Source: Thermochromatium tepidum ATCC 43061 (GTDB lineage Bacteria > Pseudomonadota > Gammaproteobacteria > Chromatiales > Chromatiaceae). From it: 64,000 nt of DNA. Of this stretch, positions 57,444 to 64,000 are shown in pieces. The translations under genes were made by a program, and so were the position numbers. The notes beneath the pieces were generated by a model that did no database searches, was not told the DNA's origin, and saw nothing but the letters and a program-made list of their open reading frames with translations. Location of the stretch: assembly GCF_009664085.1 (NCBI RefSeq), contig NZ_CP039268.1, forward strand, positions 1,039,501 to 1,103,500, read 5' to 3'. Numbering within the stretch: position 1 is the first letter of the stretch; every line of letters starts with the position of its first letter.

Positions 57444-57875
57444 CTTGTTGTGTTTGCTGATGGTTCGTCGGCGAACGCAATGACCTCGATGCGCTCGGCG
57501 GCGGCACGTTCGAGACGCCGATCATTGGTCCAGAACTCATCGCAACCCGCGTCGATGGCCGCGGCGAGGTGCAGGGCGTCGGGAGTCGAACAACCGATGT
57601 TGTGCACGCAGTTCGGTTGCCTGCTCGAACACCGATTGGCTCATGCCCAGAGTGCACACTTCGGGGCGAGCAAAAAATTGCTCGAATCGCTCCAATAACG
57701 GCATGTCGCTGTGCCGCATGGGAAAGATGCGGAATTTCAGACGGGTGAGCGGGGTTATGTAGATCCGCACCTGATCGATACGCGGATCGAGTCGCGTGGT
57801 CATGCGCTGGCTCTAGGGTGCGACACCCTGAACCCGATAGATGACGACGCAACTATCCCAATAGATCCGGCTCAT
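57440..57875 (-). pseudogene. vapC: vapC-type PIN-domain toxin, two inactivating lesions
   Basis: It reads 'MSRIYWDSCVVIYRVQGVAP' then TAG (57815-57813), probably from a TGG (Trp) codon. The frame continues in register through 'ITPLTRLKF' and 'FEQATELRAQHRL' until an extra base near 57589-57590. After that the true sequence resumes in the next frame as 'STPDALHLAAAIDAGCDEFW' + 'TNDRR'. These pieces are the complete PIN fold with its acidic active-site residues. The length is one base over a multiple of three. Start overlaps the vapB stop and stop overlaps the Card1-like ATG. As sequenced, no active toxin can be made. Confidence 0.85.
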
Positions 57876-58120
57876 GGTTCCCCCCAACTCGCACGCTCCC
57901 CGGCCAGATAGGCGTCGATCTCCTCGCGCGTGTAGCACCGCTGCAACGGATGAGCGTCCAGTTGCCGAAAGAAATCTTGCAACGAAGTGCTGTCGTTTGG
58001 CCCAAATCGCTCGGGTACGAGCACGATCACCTCTACCTCTCCTTTCGGCGAGTCGGCCGGCAGCTCCAATTGGAGCCGGCGGCGACTGTCGATGGTGGCG
58101 TTGAATTTCAGGGCGCGCAT
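57872..58120 (-). CDS. vapB: VapB-type antitoxin
   Basis: 82 residues, intact. The N-terminal 'MRALKFNATIDSRRRLQLEL' has the beta-hairpin pattern of swapped-hairpin/AbrB-like antitoxins. The C-terminal half is acidic and helical ('STSLQDFFRQLDAHPL', 'CYTREEIDAYLAGERASW') as expected for toxin wrapping. It lies 28 bases after csm5 and overlaps the vapC start (ATGA), the standard vapBC layout. With the toxin broken, it may survive as a leftover, as a DNA-binding autoregulator, or as an antitoxin against a related PIN toxin elsewhere. Confidence 0.8.
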   Translation of the reverse strand: MRALKFNATIDSRRRLQLELPADSPKGEVEVIVLVPERFGPNDSTSLQDFFRQLDAHPLQRCYTREEIDAYLAGERASWGEP

Positions 58121-58148
58121 GGTCGTGTCCTCGCGGGCGGTTTCGGGG

Positions 58149-59831
58149 TCAGGCCGATGCCTTCTGTCGCAATGCCTGGATCTGCTCCTGACGTTCGCGT
58201 TTCTTCTTGCTTGCCGGCCAGCCGATGTAGCCATAGATCTCCTCGGCCAGATCGGCCAGGGCCATACAGTCCGCTGCCGGCCAGGACTCGACCGCCTCCT
58301 TGAACAAGGCCACCAGCCGATTGGCCAATTCACCCCCGGCTTGCCGGAGATTGGCCTGCCGATCCTGTTCCAGCCGCATGCGCAGTGCTTCCAGTTGACG
58401 CCCCTGCTCAGAGAGCGTGGCCAGCCGCGCCGCTCGCTCGGCCTCTTCGCGCGCCTGGCGTTCAGCCGCCTCGCGCTGGGCCTGGTCACGCGCCCGCTCG
58501 GCCTCGAGACGCTCGCGCAAGGTGCGGCGACGGGCCTCGACGGCATCGCGCCAATGCGCCTCGGCAGAGGCTTCGTTCAGACCTTGCTCAGTCAGGCCAA
58601 CAGGCCACTCGGCGAACGCCTGATCGTGCAGGACCGCCTCGACCAGTACCCAGCCGAAAGGGATCAGATCCCGGCGTTGCTGGATGTCCTGGGCGGCCAG
58701 CCACACGGTCTTGGTGACGGGCAAATCCTCGTAGCGGGTCTTGCCGGTGGCGGGATCCTTACCCATGTTGATCTTGATCGAGCGCACGCCGTTGAGCGTC
58801 ACCGACTCGGCCCCGCTATAGAAACCGACCCGCAACAAAAAGGCGCGCCGGGCGCTGAAGGCCGGTTCCTGGGCGTCGAGGATCTGTCGGATCGCTGCAT
58901 GCCAGGTGGCGTCCAGATAGCTGCGTGATCCCAGTTCCTGAAGTTCGCGCTCTAGGATCGGGCGATAGAACGCCTGGCAGGCCTCGGCCAGTTCCTCGAA
59001 CGTCCAGCGCAACTCGGGCTTGGGCAGCTCGGGGCGGGTCAGGCCGCCGAGTTCTTGGAGTGATAGTCGCCCCTGAAAGGCGCGTGGGCGCATGGGCGGG
59101 ATGCACTCGACGACCTGGCGCAGGTTCTCGGCCTGTGCGGCGACCTCGCGCCCATCCTTGGTGACCGGCTGACGCTTGCGGTTGACGGCGTAACGGATCT
59201 CGGTGCCGAGCGTCTCGGGCGGGCGCACGTCGGCGGCATCGCCGAGTTGGACCAGACGCATTGGATCCTGGTCGAAATTGGCATAGCCGAACAGGCGTTT
59301 CTGGAACGGGACATTACGCGCGTTGGCAGGCAGACGCTTGATGTCATCCGGCAGCGACGCGCCGCCATTGACCCGATCGAGCAGCGCGGTGCGGATCGCC
59401 CCCTTGAGGCTGGAGCCGGGCAGGATCGGGCGGCGGGTGGCGGCATCACTATAGGTACGCATGATGCGTAGCTGGTTGATGATGTCGCGCTCGCGCTGGG
59501 CGGTTTTACCCACCCGCTCGGCGTACTCGGCGGCGATGGTCGGCAGCACCGGAATCACATGCTCGGCCTCGGGGATCAGCCGCTCGGCCTGACGATGAAA
59601 GAACCCCTGCACCTGCTTGAGCAACTCGACCGTGGGCGGACCGTTCAGAATACGCAACAGGTCGGCGCGGGCCGCCTCCGGCAGTGCCCGCAAGGCCGCC
59701 TCGGGACTGAAGCTGTAGAGTCCCGTACCGTCGATGACGTACTGGGTCGGCTCATAGTCCTCACCTGTGCCGATATGCAGCGGCGAGAGCGGCGTGATCG
59801 CGAGGTTCCAGGTCGAGAATCCGTGACTCAT
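58149..59831 (-). CDS. csm5: Type III-A CRISPR RAMP protein Csm5, extended
   Basis: 560 residues. Residues ~1-402 are Csm5 (Cas7-like RAMP at the crRNA 3' end of the effector complex): 'ITPLSPLHIGTGEDYEP', 'LPGSSLKGAIRTALLD' and 'LLRVGFYSGAESVTL'. Residues ~405-560 are an addition: a ~75-residue highly charged coiled coil ('RRRTLRERLEAERARDQAQR' onward), then a helical segment and a Lys/Arg-rich tail. Many Csm5 proteins are only ~350-420 residues. The ATG at 59831 overlaps the csm4 stop (ATGA). Csm5 is also needed for crRNA 3' trimming. Confidence 0.9.
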   Translation of the reverse strand: MSHGFSTWNLAITPLSPLHIGTGEDYEPTQYVIDGTGLYSFSPEAALRALPEAARADLLRILNGPPTVELLKQVQGFFHRQAERLIPEAEHVIPVLPTIAAEYAERVGKTAQRERDIINQLRIMRTYSDAATRRPILPGSSLKGAIRTALLDRVNGGASLPDDIKRLPANARNVPFQKRLFGYANFDQDPMRLVQLGDAADVRPPETLGTEIRYAVNRKRQPVTKDGREVAAQAENLRQVVECIPPMRPRAFQGRLSLQELGGLTRPELPKPELRWTFEELAEACQAFYRPILERELQELGSRSYLDATWHAAIRQILDAQEPAFSARRAFLLRVGFYSGAESVTLNGVRSIKINMGKDPATGKTRYEDLPVTKTVWLAAQDIQQRRDLIPFGWVLVEAVLHDQAFAEWPVGLTEQGLNEASAEAHWRDAVEARRRTLRERLEAERARDQAQREAAERQAREEAERAARLATLSEQGRQLEALRMRLEQDRQANLRQAGGELANRLVALFKEAVESWPAADCMALADLAEEIYGYIGWPASKKKRERQEQIQALRQKASA

Positions 59832-60808
59832 GCGGCCACCTCCAGCAGCGGCAGATGGATCGGAATACAGGGGGCATAGCCCTGGTGGACGGTCTCGGGG
59901 ATGACCTTGGAGAGCGAACCGTCGCCCCCGAGTCCCTGTCCGATGAAGGGTGACTCGGGCATCCGGCGCGGGGTCAGAATCGCCCCGGCGCGCGCGAGCA
60001 ACAGCGGGGTCTTGAACGGATTGCCCTCGTGCACTGCCAGATCCCCGTGACGCCCGAAACGGGTGAAGACCTCGTAGAAGCAGCGGTCGGCGTCCCACGC
60101 CAGCCCCTGGGGCGCACAGGGGGCGAGCGTCAGACAGGCATTGGCATTGTCCTGCTGCGGCCAGGGGGCGTTGGGGATCGTCTCGACGTCGAACTTGCCC
60201 AGTCCGATGCTCGCGTCCCGTCCAAAGCCCGAGGTGCCGATGTCGGCGAAGAGTTGCGCGATCTCATCGCCAGACAGACGCTCGGGGTCGAAGACCAGGC
60301 GACAGACGAGCGCCACCCCGGGTGCGTGCCAGCGCTGCATCTGGGTATAGGGCGCAAACTCACCGCGTCCCGTGGTGCCTGTCAGCCGGTTGAGGCTGTT
60401 GTGGGGTTGGGGATGGGTGAGCGACAGCGATCGCGGCGGGTCCGTTTCCGAGCGCTGGGCCGCGAGCAGCTCGCCATCGCTGTGGGCCTGACCGAGCCAG
60501 TCGAGCAGCGGCACGGACAGTGCCGTCAGCGGGATCCAGTGCCGACGCTTGGCCTGCTTGCGATCGGCGCCAGGGATCTCACGAAACAGCGACAACGGCA
60601 AGGCCGGACGCGGCAGATAGCCCTCGGGTAAGGCATCCGAGACGACCGCGAAGGGGCGTCCTGCCGTATAGCCGGCGAGTAGCGCCGTGAGGCGCTTGAC
60701 CCCGAACCGATGCCGGGCCGCCCAGCACAGTTGCCCAAATAGCGTGTCACCCAAGAGCAGCGACCCGAACGCGGTCAGCGGGCGCAGACGCAGTGCAAGA
60801 GTCTCCAT
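59828..60808 (-). CDS. csm4: Type III-A CRISPR RAMP protein Csm4
   Basis: 326 residues, Cas5-like RAMP. It caps the crRNA 5' tag end of the Csm complex and contacts Cas10. Evidence is the N-terminal ferredoxin-like strand 'LRLRPLTAFGSLLLGDTLFG', the glycine-rich loops 'GTSGFGRDASIGLGKF' and 'PFIGQGLGGDGSLSK', the length, and the position between csm3 and csm5. No nuclease motif is expected in Csm4 and none is visible. It starts 14 bases after csm3. Confidence 0.88.
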   Translation of the reverse strand: METLALRLRPLTAFGSLLLGDTLFGQLCWAARHRFGVKRLTALLAGYTAGRPFAVVSDALPEGYLPRPALPLSLFREIPGADRKQAKRRHWIPLTALSVPLLDWLGQAHSDGELLAAQRSETDPPRSLSLTHPQPHNSLNRLTGTTGRGEFAPYTQMQRWHAPGVALVCRLVFDPERLSGDEIAQLFADIGTSGFGRDASIGLGKFDVETIPNAPWPQQDNANACLTLAPCAPQGLAWDADRCFYEVFTRFGRHGDLAVHEGNPFKTPLLLARAGAILTPRRMPESPFIGQGLGGDGSLSKVIPETVHQGYAPCIPIHLPLLEVAA

Positions 60809-60822
60809 CCAGTGGCCCCCGC

Positions 60823-61539
60823 TCAGTCGAGCCTCAGTTGATCCAGACGCGCTTGAAGGTTGTCCTGCCCCAGCGTGAGGCCCTTGAAGCGGATCTTGCC
60901 GTAACCGCGCGACCCCGAGCCGCCGAGCCCGGTCAGCTCCAGGAGCTTGAGGCCCACCAGCAGCTCATCGAGCAGATCCTCGCCGTCGTGCACCCTGAGG
61001 GTGAGTTGAAAGTTGAAGCGTGCACCTGCCGGCACGCGCTCGGTGTTGCGCGGATGCTCGGCCACGCCCCGGATGCGGTCGATCATGTTCTCGGTCTTGT
61101 GCTCGGTCAGGAGCAGGTTGTGGTCCCGCATCTCCGCGACCCAGGCCGGATCGAGATTGCAGTCCCAGAACGCCAGCCGCGTGGGGCCGATCTCGCGCAC
61201 CAGCTCTAGATCGGGATCGCCCTCGGGCGCCCCGCCGAAGAGCTTGAGGATGACCTTGGCCGCATGCTGTTGCGCGGACGACAGCTCGGGCTTGGCGACA
61301 TCACGGAACCCCACCGGCTTGCCGTCGGTGATCCCGACCAGTCCGGCACGCCATTCGAGCAGACTACGCATCTTGCCCTTGAGGCTGGAGCCAGGGATGT
61401 AGGGTTCGCTGGTGACCGGGTTCTTGACCACCGGATTGTCGGTACCGCCGATGTGCATCTCGGTGCTGCTGCCGCCGATGTGCAGTCCGCTGATGAGTTC
61501 GATCTGGCCGGTGAGCTTCTGGATCTGGGTGAGTTGCAT
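60823..61539 (-). CDS. csm3: Type III-A CRISPR backbone RNase Csm3
   Basis: 238 residues, Cas7-family backbone subunit present in several copies per complex; it cleaves target RNA at 6-nt intervals. 'ELISGLHIGGSSTEMHIGGT' leads to Asp34 ('GGTDNP'), which aligns with catalytic D33 of Streptococcus thermophilus Csm3, so target-RNA cleavage should be intact. Further motifs are 'YIPGSSLKGKMRSLLEW' and the C-terminal 'LGGSGSRGYGKIRF'. The ATG at 61539 is the family-typical start. It lies 29 bases after the Uma2-type gene. Confidence 0.94.
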   Translation of the reverse strand: MQLTQIQKLTGQIELISGLHIGGSSTEMHIGGTDNPVVKNPVTSEPYIPGSSLKGKMRSLLEWRAGLVGITDGKPVGFRDVAKPELSSAQQHAAKVILKLFGGAPEGDPDLELVREIGPTRLAFWDCNLDPAWVAEMRDHNLLLTEHKTENMIDRIRGVAEHPRNTERVPAGARFNFQLTLRVHDGEDLLDELLVGLKLLELTGLGGSGSRGYGKIRFKGLTLGQDNLQARLDQLRLD

Positions 61540-61568
61540 GGAATGGTCCTGATTCGATAAACGAGGGG

Positions 61569-62045
61569 TTAGGCATCGACTGTCTGCGGAAAACCAGGGC
61601 ACAGCACCGATTGCGCGAGCTTGCCGTCAGGCCGGTAGAACAGCATGGCGCCGCTGTCCTCGCAGAGCCAAACCTCTTGCGCGCCCTGTTCGAAATAAAG
61701 CAGTCGTTTATCCACGAGTTCCGCCAGGAGATTGTTCGGCGAGGCGACCTCCACCACGATCTCCGGCGCGGCGGGATAGGGCGTGATCGTTCCATGTCGC
61801 TGCAAAAAGGCCGTCGAACACCACACCACATCCGCAACCTTGACGTTTTTCGACGTTTGAATGCTGCATTCGACAAAAGCCTTTCCCGACGGCATCTTTT
61901 CCTTCAATAAAAAAGCAATCGCGGTTTGCAACATGCCATGCAGGTTACTGGCTGGAGTCATTTCGATTTTGCCCCATTCATTCAATTCGATCTTGAACGG
62001 CAGGTCCGCCAGGAGTGGATCGTCAATCACTGAAGACCAATTCAC
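61569..62045 (-). CDS. Uma2-family (DUF820) predicted endonuclease inside the csm operon
   Basis: 158 residues of the Uma2/DUF820 family (PF05685), a PD-(D/E)xK-fold group abundant in cyanobacteria and some proteobacteria. Motifs are 'LPFKIELNEWGKIEMTPASN', 'VADVVWCS' and 'PEIVVEVASPNN', with the E-V acidic strand and 'KRLLYFEQGAQEVWL' where the catalytic Asp, Glu and Lys/Gln reside. I place the start at GTG 62045 because GGAGGTGA lies 7 bases upstream and family members often begin 'MNW'. The 5' part is more AT-rich than the csm genes, suggesting insertion between csm2 and csm3. A function in immunity is unproven. Confidence 0.82.
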   Translation of the reverse strand: MNWSSVIDDPLLADLPFKIELNEWGKIEMTPASNLHGMLQTAIAFLLKEKMPSGKAFVECSIQTSKNVKVADVVWCSTAFLQRHGTITPYPAAPEIVVEVASPNNLLAELVDKRLLYFEQGAQEVWLCEDSGAMLFYRPDGKLAQSVLCPGFPQTVDA

Positions 62046-62102
62046 TTTGTTCACCTCCACGACCAGATCTCGGATCGAATGGATAGTTAGGGACCCGCGC
62101 CC

Positions 62103-62585
62103 CTAGTTCTCGCGCGGGCGCTCGGCCTTGTAGAAGCCCAGGAAGGCCTCCAGGAACAGCTTCACCTGGCCCAGTGTCTTGGCATCCTCGGCCTGACGCA
62201 GACAGTGATTGAGCAGGGCCACGAAGTTGGCATCGACCAGATCGCGCCCCTTGGCATAGGCGGCCTTGGCGTTGAGCATCAGGATGAAGGGCCGGTACTC
62301 CGCAAAGCGCTCGGGGGCCTGCTCCACCTTGGCCACCCACATCAACAGCTCATCGTAGAACCGGCGCAGTTGGCTCGGCTTGTTGCAGCGCTGGTTGCTC
62401 TCGCTGATGGTCTTGGCACAGCGCTGGGCTACCTCGTTGAACAACTGGGCCTCCAGGTTGGCGCCAAACCGGACCCGGCTCAGATCGATGCCCGGCACAG
62501 GGGGTTCGTCGCGCCGTTGGAAGCGGTTGTCGCCGCCCCGCTGGGGGCCGCGTGGGTTGGAGTAGTTGGAACGTCCTTCGGCCAT
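62103..62585 (-). CDS. csm2: Type III-A CRISPR small subunit Csm2
   Basis: 160 residues, Cas11-type small helical subunit lining the target-RNA channel. The first ~45 residues are disordered and Gly/Arg/Asn-rich. The helical core has 'SNQRCNKPSQLRRFYDELL', 'ERFAEYRPFILMLNAKAAYA' and 'FLEAFLGFYKAERP', which fit the Csm2 family. It follows cas10 by 13 bases. The Arg/Asn-rich N-terminal extension is longer than in short Csm2 proteins. Confidence 0.9.
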   Translation of the reverse strand: MAEGRSNYSNPRGPQRGGDNRFQRRDEPPVPGIDLSRVRFGANLEAQLFNEVAQRCAKTISESNQRCNKPSQLRRFYDELLMWVAKVEQAPERFAEYRPFILMLNAKAAYAKGRDLVDANFVALLNHCLRQAEDAKTLGQVKLFLEAFLGFYKAERPREN

Positions 62586-62598
62586 GGGATGAATCCTC

Positions 62599-64000
62599 TC
62601 AGTCGCGGGTCTGATAGAGATGGGTAAAGAGCGCCAGGCGATAGGCACCGCCGAAACGCTCGATGCCCTGCTGGGCGATGACCTGAGCCAGACGCTGCAT
62701 CAGGCGCCGACGTTCCGGTTCCAGATCGCGACCACGCAGGCGTTGCTCCAGCATCCGATAGGTGCGATAGGCAAACTGGCTGTGCCAGATGGCATCCTCC
62801 GGGCGTGCGGTCTTGGGATTCTGGAACCGCTCCGCCTTGTCGATGAGTTCCAGCAGGCCATAGAGATATCCGGTGCTCAGACCGATCTCGGTCACCAGCC
62901 CCTCCAGTTCGGTGCGCGCCTGGTCCAGTTCATCGAAGGTCGTCCAGGGTACGGTCTGGCCAAAGCCGGTCACGCTGTCTTTCGCGGGACGGTGCGTCTT
63001 GGCCGCCTCCAGGGCCTGTTCGCCAAGTTCCGCCAGATGGCGCACGGGGAGCCCCGGCTTGGTGGTCGAGAGACCGGCCGAGAAATGGATGCCGGGGTTC
63101 TCGGCGACATAGCACCGAAACGCGGCACGCAGTTCACGCGCCAGATCCATCTGCGTCTTCCAGGGGCCGATCAGGAAGAAGTCATCCCCGCCGGCAAACA
63201 CGGTATAGGCATTCTTGTAGCGGGTGCGGCACAGCCACGGCAGATAAAGGGCGAAGAAGGCGTTCATCTGGCGCGAGAGCGCGGCCATCTTGGCGAAGGT
63301 CGGGGCCTTGAGTCCGCGCTGGAAAATGGCACCCAGGTTGTCCACATCGCCCTTGAGCGTGGTCAGGGCGCGAATGCCGACCCAGCGCCCGCGCCCATCG
63401 AGGCGCTGATCCTCACAGGCCAGATGGTTGAAGGTCTTGGGTTCGCCGGGACCGGCGTCAAACGGCTCCTCGGGATCGGCGCGACCGTATTTGTCCTCGA
63501 ACCAGGGATGACCGACCTCATCGCCCAGAAAGCGCGGGATATAGGCGTTGATCGCGCGGCGCGCGTAGCCGTTCCACAGCGGGCAGGTGCCGTCTTCATC
63601 CGGCAGACTGAAATCCCAGACCCGTAACAGGTTGTCGCACCAGACCTCGGGACCAAAACGCCCGCTCGCCTCCTCGTCGCCGGTGAAGCCGATGCGATAA
63701 CCGAACAGGTCGATGGCGAGCGTGTCGCGGACGATCGGGGAGCGACTCACCAACAGCCGTTCGTGGCGGGTCAGCCAGTTGCCCAGGTCGATCTGGTCCT
63801 TGGCCAGACGCCCGAGCTGGATGGTGCGACCGGCCTCCGTGAGGTGCGTGACCGCCGGCGACCGTCCGTCGATCTGACAGACGCCACGGGTGTTGTCGAA
63901 GCGGTCGAGGAAACCCGTAAAGGCCGCCGTCGGGGCCGACTCGCCACAGAGCCCGAAGCGTTGGGCCTTGGCCTGTTCGAGCTGGGCGAACAGCCGTTTC
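62599..64000 (-). CDS. cas10: Cas10/Csm1, C-terminal part (5' end outside window)
   Basis: 467 residues are visible and the frame is open to the right edge. Cas10 is the large subunit of type III complexes and makes cyclic oligoadenylates on target recognition. The Palm-2 cyclase motif 'VFAGGDDFFLIG' is intact, preceded by 'LKGDVDNLGAIFQRGL' and followed by the 'IHFSAGLSTTKPGLPVRHLA' strand and the C-terminal D4 helical bundle. The HD DNase domain, if present, lies outside the window. Csm2, Csm3, Csm4 and Csm5 downstream make this subtype III-A. The GTG at 63753 is internal. Confidence 0.95.
   Translation of the reverse strand, partial: KRLFAQLEQAKAQRFGLCGESAPTAAFTGFLDRFDNTRGVCQIDGRSPAVTHLTEAGRTIQLGRLAKDQIDLGNWLTRHERLLVSRSPIVRDTLAIDLFGYRIGFTGDEEASGRFGPEVWCDNLLRVWDFSLPDEDGTCPLWNGYARRAINAYIPRFLGDEVGHPWFEDKYGRADPEEPFDAGPGEPKTFNHLACEDQRLDGRGRWVGIRALTTLKGDVDNLGAIFQRGLKAPTFAKMAALSRQMNAFFALYLPWLCRTRYKNAYTVFAGGDDFFLIGPWKTQMDLARELRAAFRCYVAENPGIHFSAGLSTTKPGLPVRHLAELGEQALEAAKTHRPAKDSVTGFGQTVPWTTFDELDQARTELEGLVTEIGLSTGYLYGLLELIDKAERFQNPKTARPEDAIWHSQFAYRTYRMLEQRLRGRDLEPERRRLMQRLAQVIAQQGIERFGGAYRLALFTHLYQTRD

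Noticed and set aside
57872-58546. Long 224-codon reading of the vapB frame
   Set aside because: The upstream ~142 codons run through csm5 in a different frame; the antitoxin homology begins at the ATG at 58120, which also fits the gene spacing.
54789-64000. Search for a CRISPR array near the csm genes
   Set aside because: No run of regularly spaced direct repeats of 25-40 bases was found anywhere in the window; the array, cas6 and cas1/cas2 must lie beyond the right edge or elsewhere.

Overview
The window is dense, GC-rich gammaproteobacterial chromosome. Gene content (tamAB, lpxL-type acyltransferase, carAB-greA, aspS-nudB, rne divergent from rluC, cydABX, a TTGAT-type FNR-family regulator, metA of the 'TGANVT' type, DUF1841 next to nth) suggests a member of the Chromatiales, perhaps a purple sulfur bacterium (Chromatiaceae). 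That placement is inference; there is no rRNA here to confirm it.

Layout. 1-8040: end of glucokinase, then tamA, tamB, an lpxL/htrB-type acyltransferase and a membrane protein, all overlapping or nearly so. 8109-9890: an outer-membrane transporter-like gene, a small orphan gene and an AT-rich patch. 9891-14945: smc, a thioredoxin-TPR protein (CnoX/YbbN type) and trxC. 15112-20221: carA, carB, greA. 20231-22565: an SDR gene and fmdB, with two deletion-derived transposon relics of the TnpB world around fmdB. 22566-26672: aspS, nudB, ABC exporter. 26773-30311: a LMW phosphatase facing a sulfotransferase-glycosyltransferase-deacetylase operon. 30439-36477: rne with a long leader, divergent from rluC, HAD phosphatase and S49 protease. 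36485-42265: periplasmic proteins and an RND efflux pair. 42452-45579: DUF1841, nth, lytic transglycosylase, a hypothetical gene and an OmpA-like lipoprotein. 45632-50639: cydABX (cytochrome bd), a NifX-like protein, a hypothetical protein and an FNR-family regulator, with an FNR-like box. 50901-54788: uup, a P-loop protein and metA.

54910-64000 is the most interesting region. It is the distal part of a type III-A CRISPR-Cas locus read right to left: cas10/csm1 (cut by the window edge), csm2, a Uma2-type nuclease gene, csm3, csm4, an extended csm5, vapB with a doubly broken vapC, a Card1/Can2-like CARF nuclease, and a NE0113-family CARF protein (predicted ring nuclease). The GGDD motif in Cas10, the catalytic Asp in Csm3 and the E-x-K nuclease motif in the Card1-like protein are all present. 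The predicted scheme is therefore: target RNA binding, cyclic oligoadenylate synthesis by Cas10, activation of the CARF nuclease, and signal decay by the NE0113 protein. No CRISPR array, cas1/cas2 or cas6 lies in the window. A solo transposon right end sits at the border between metA and this locus.

Two annotations are easily missed. One is the 39-residue cydX gene behind cydAB. The other is the exact boundaries of an ISDra2-like mini-element: TTGAT on the left, TCAAC on the right, with tnpB almost completely deleted but the right-end (omegaRNA-like) segment kept.
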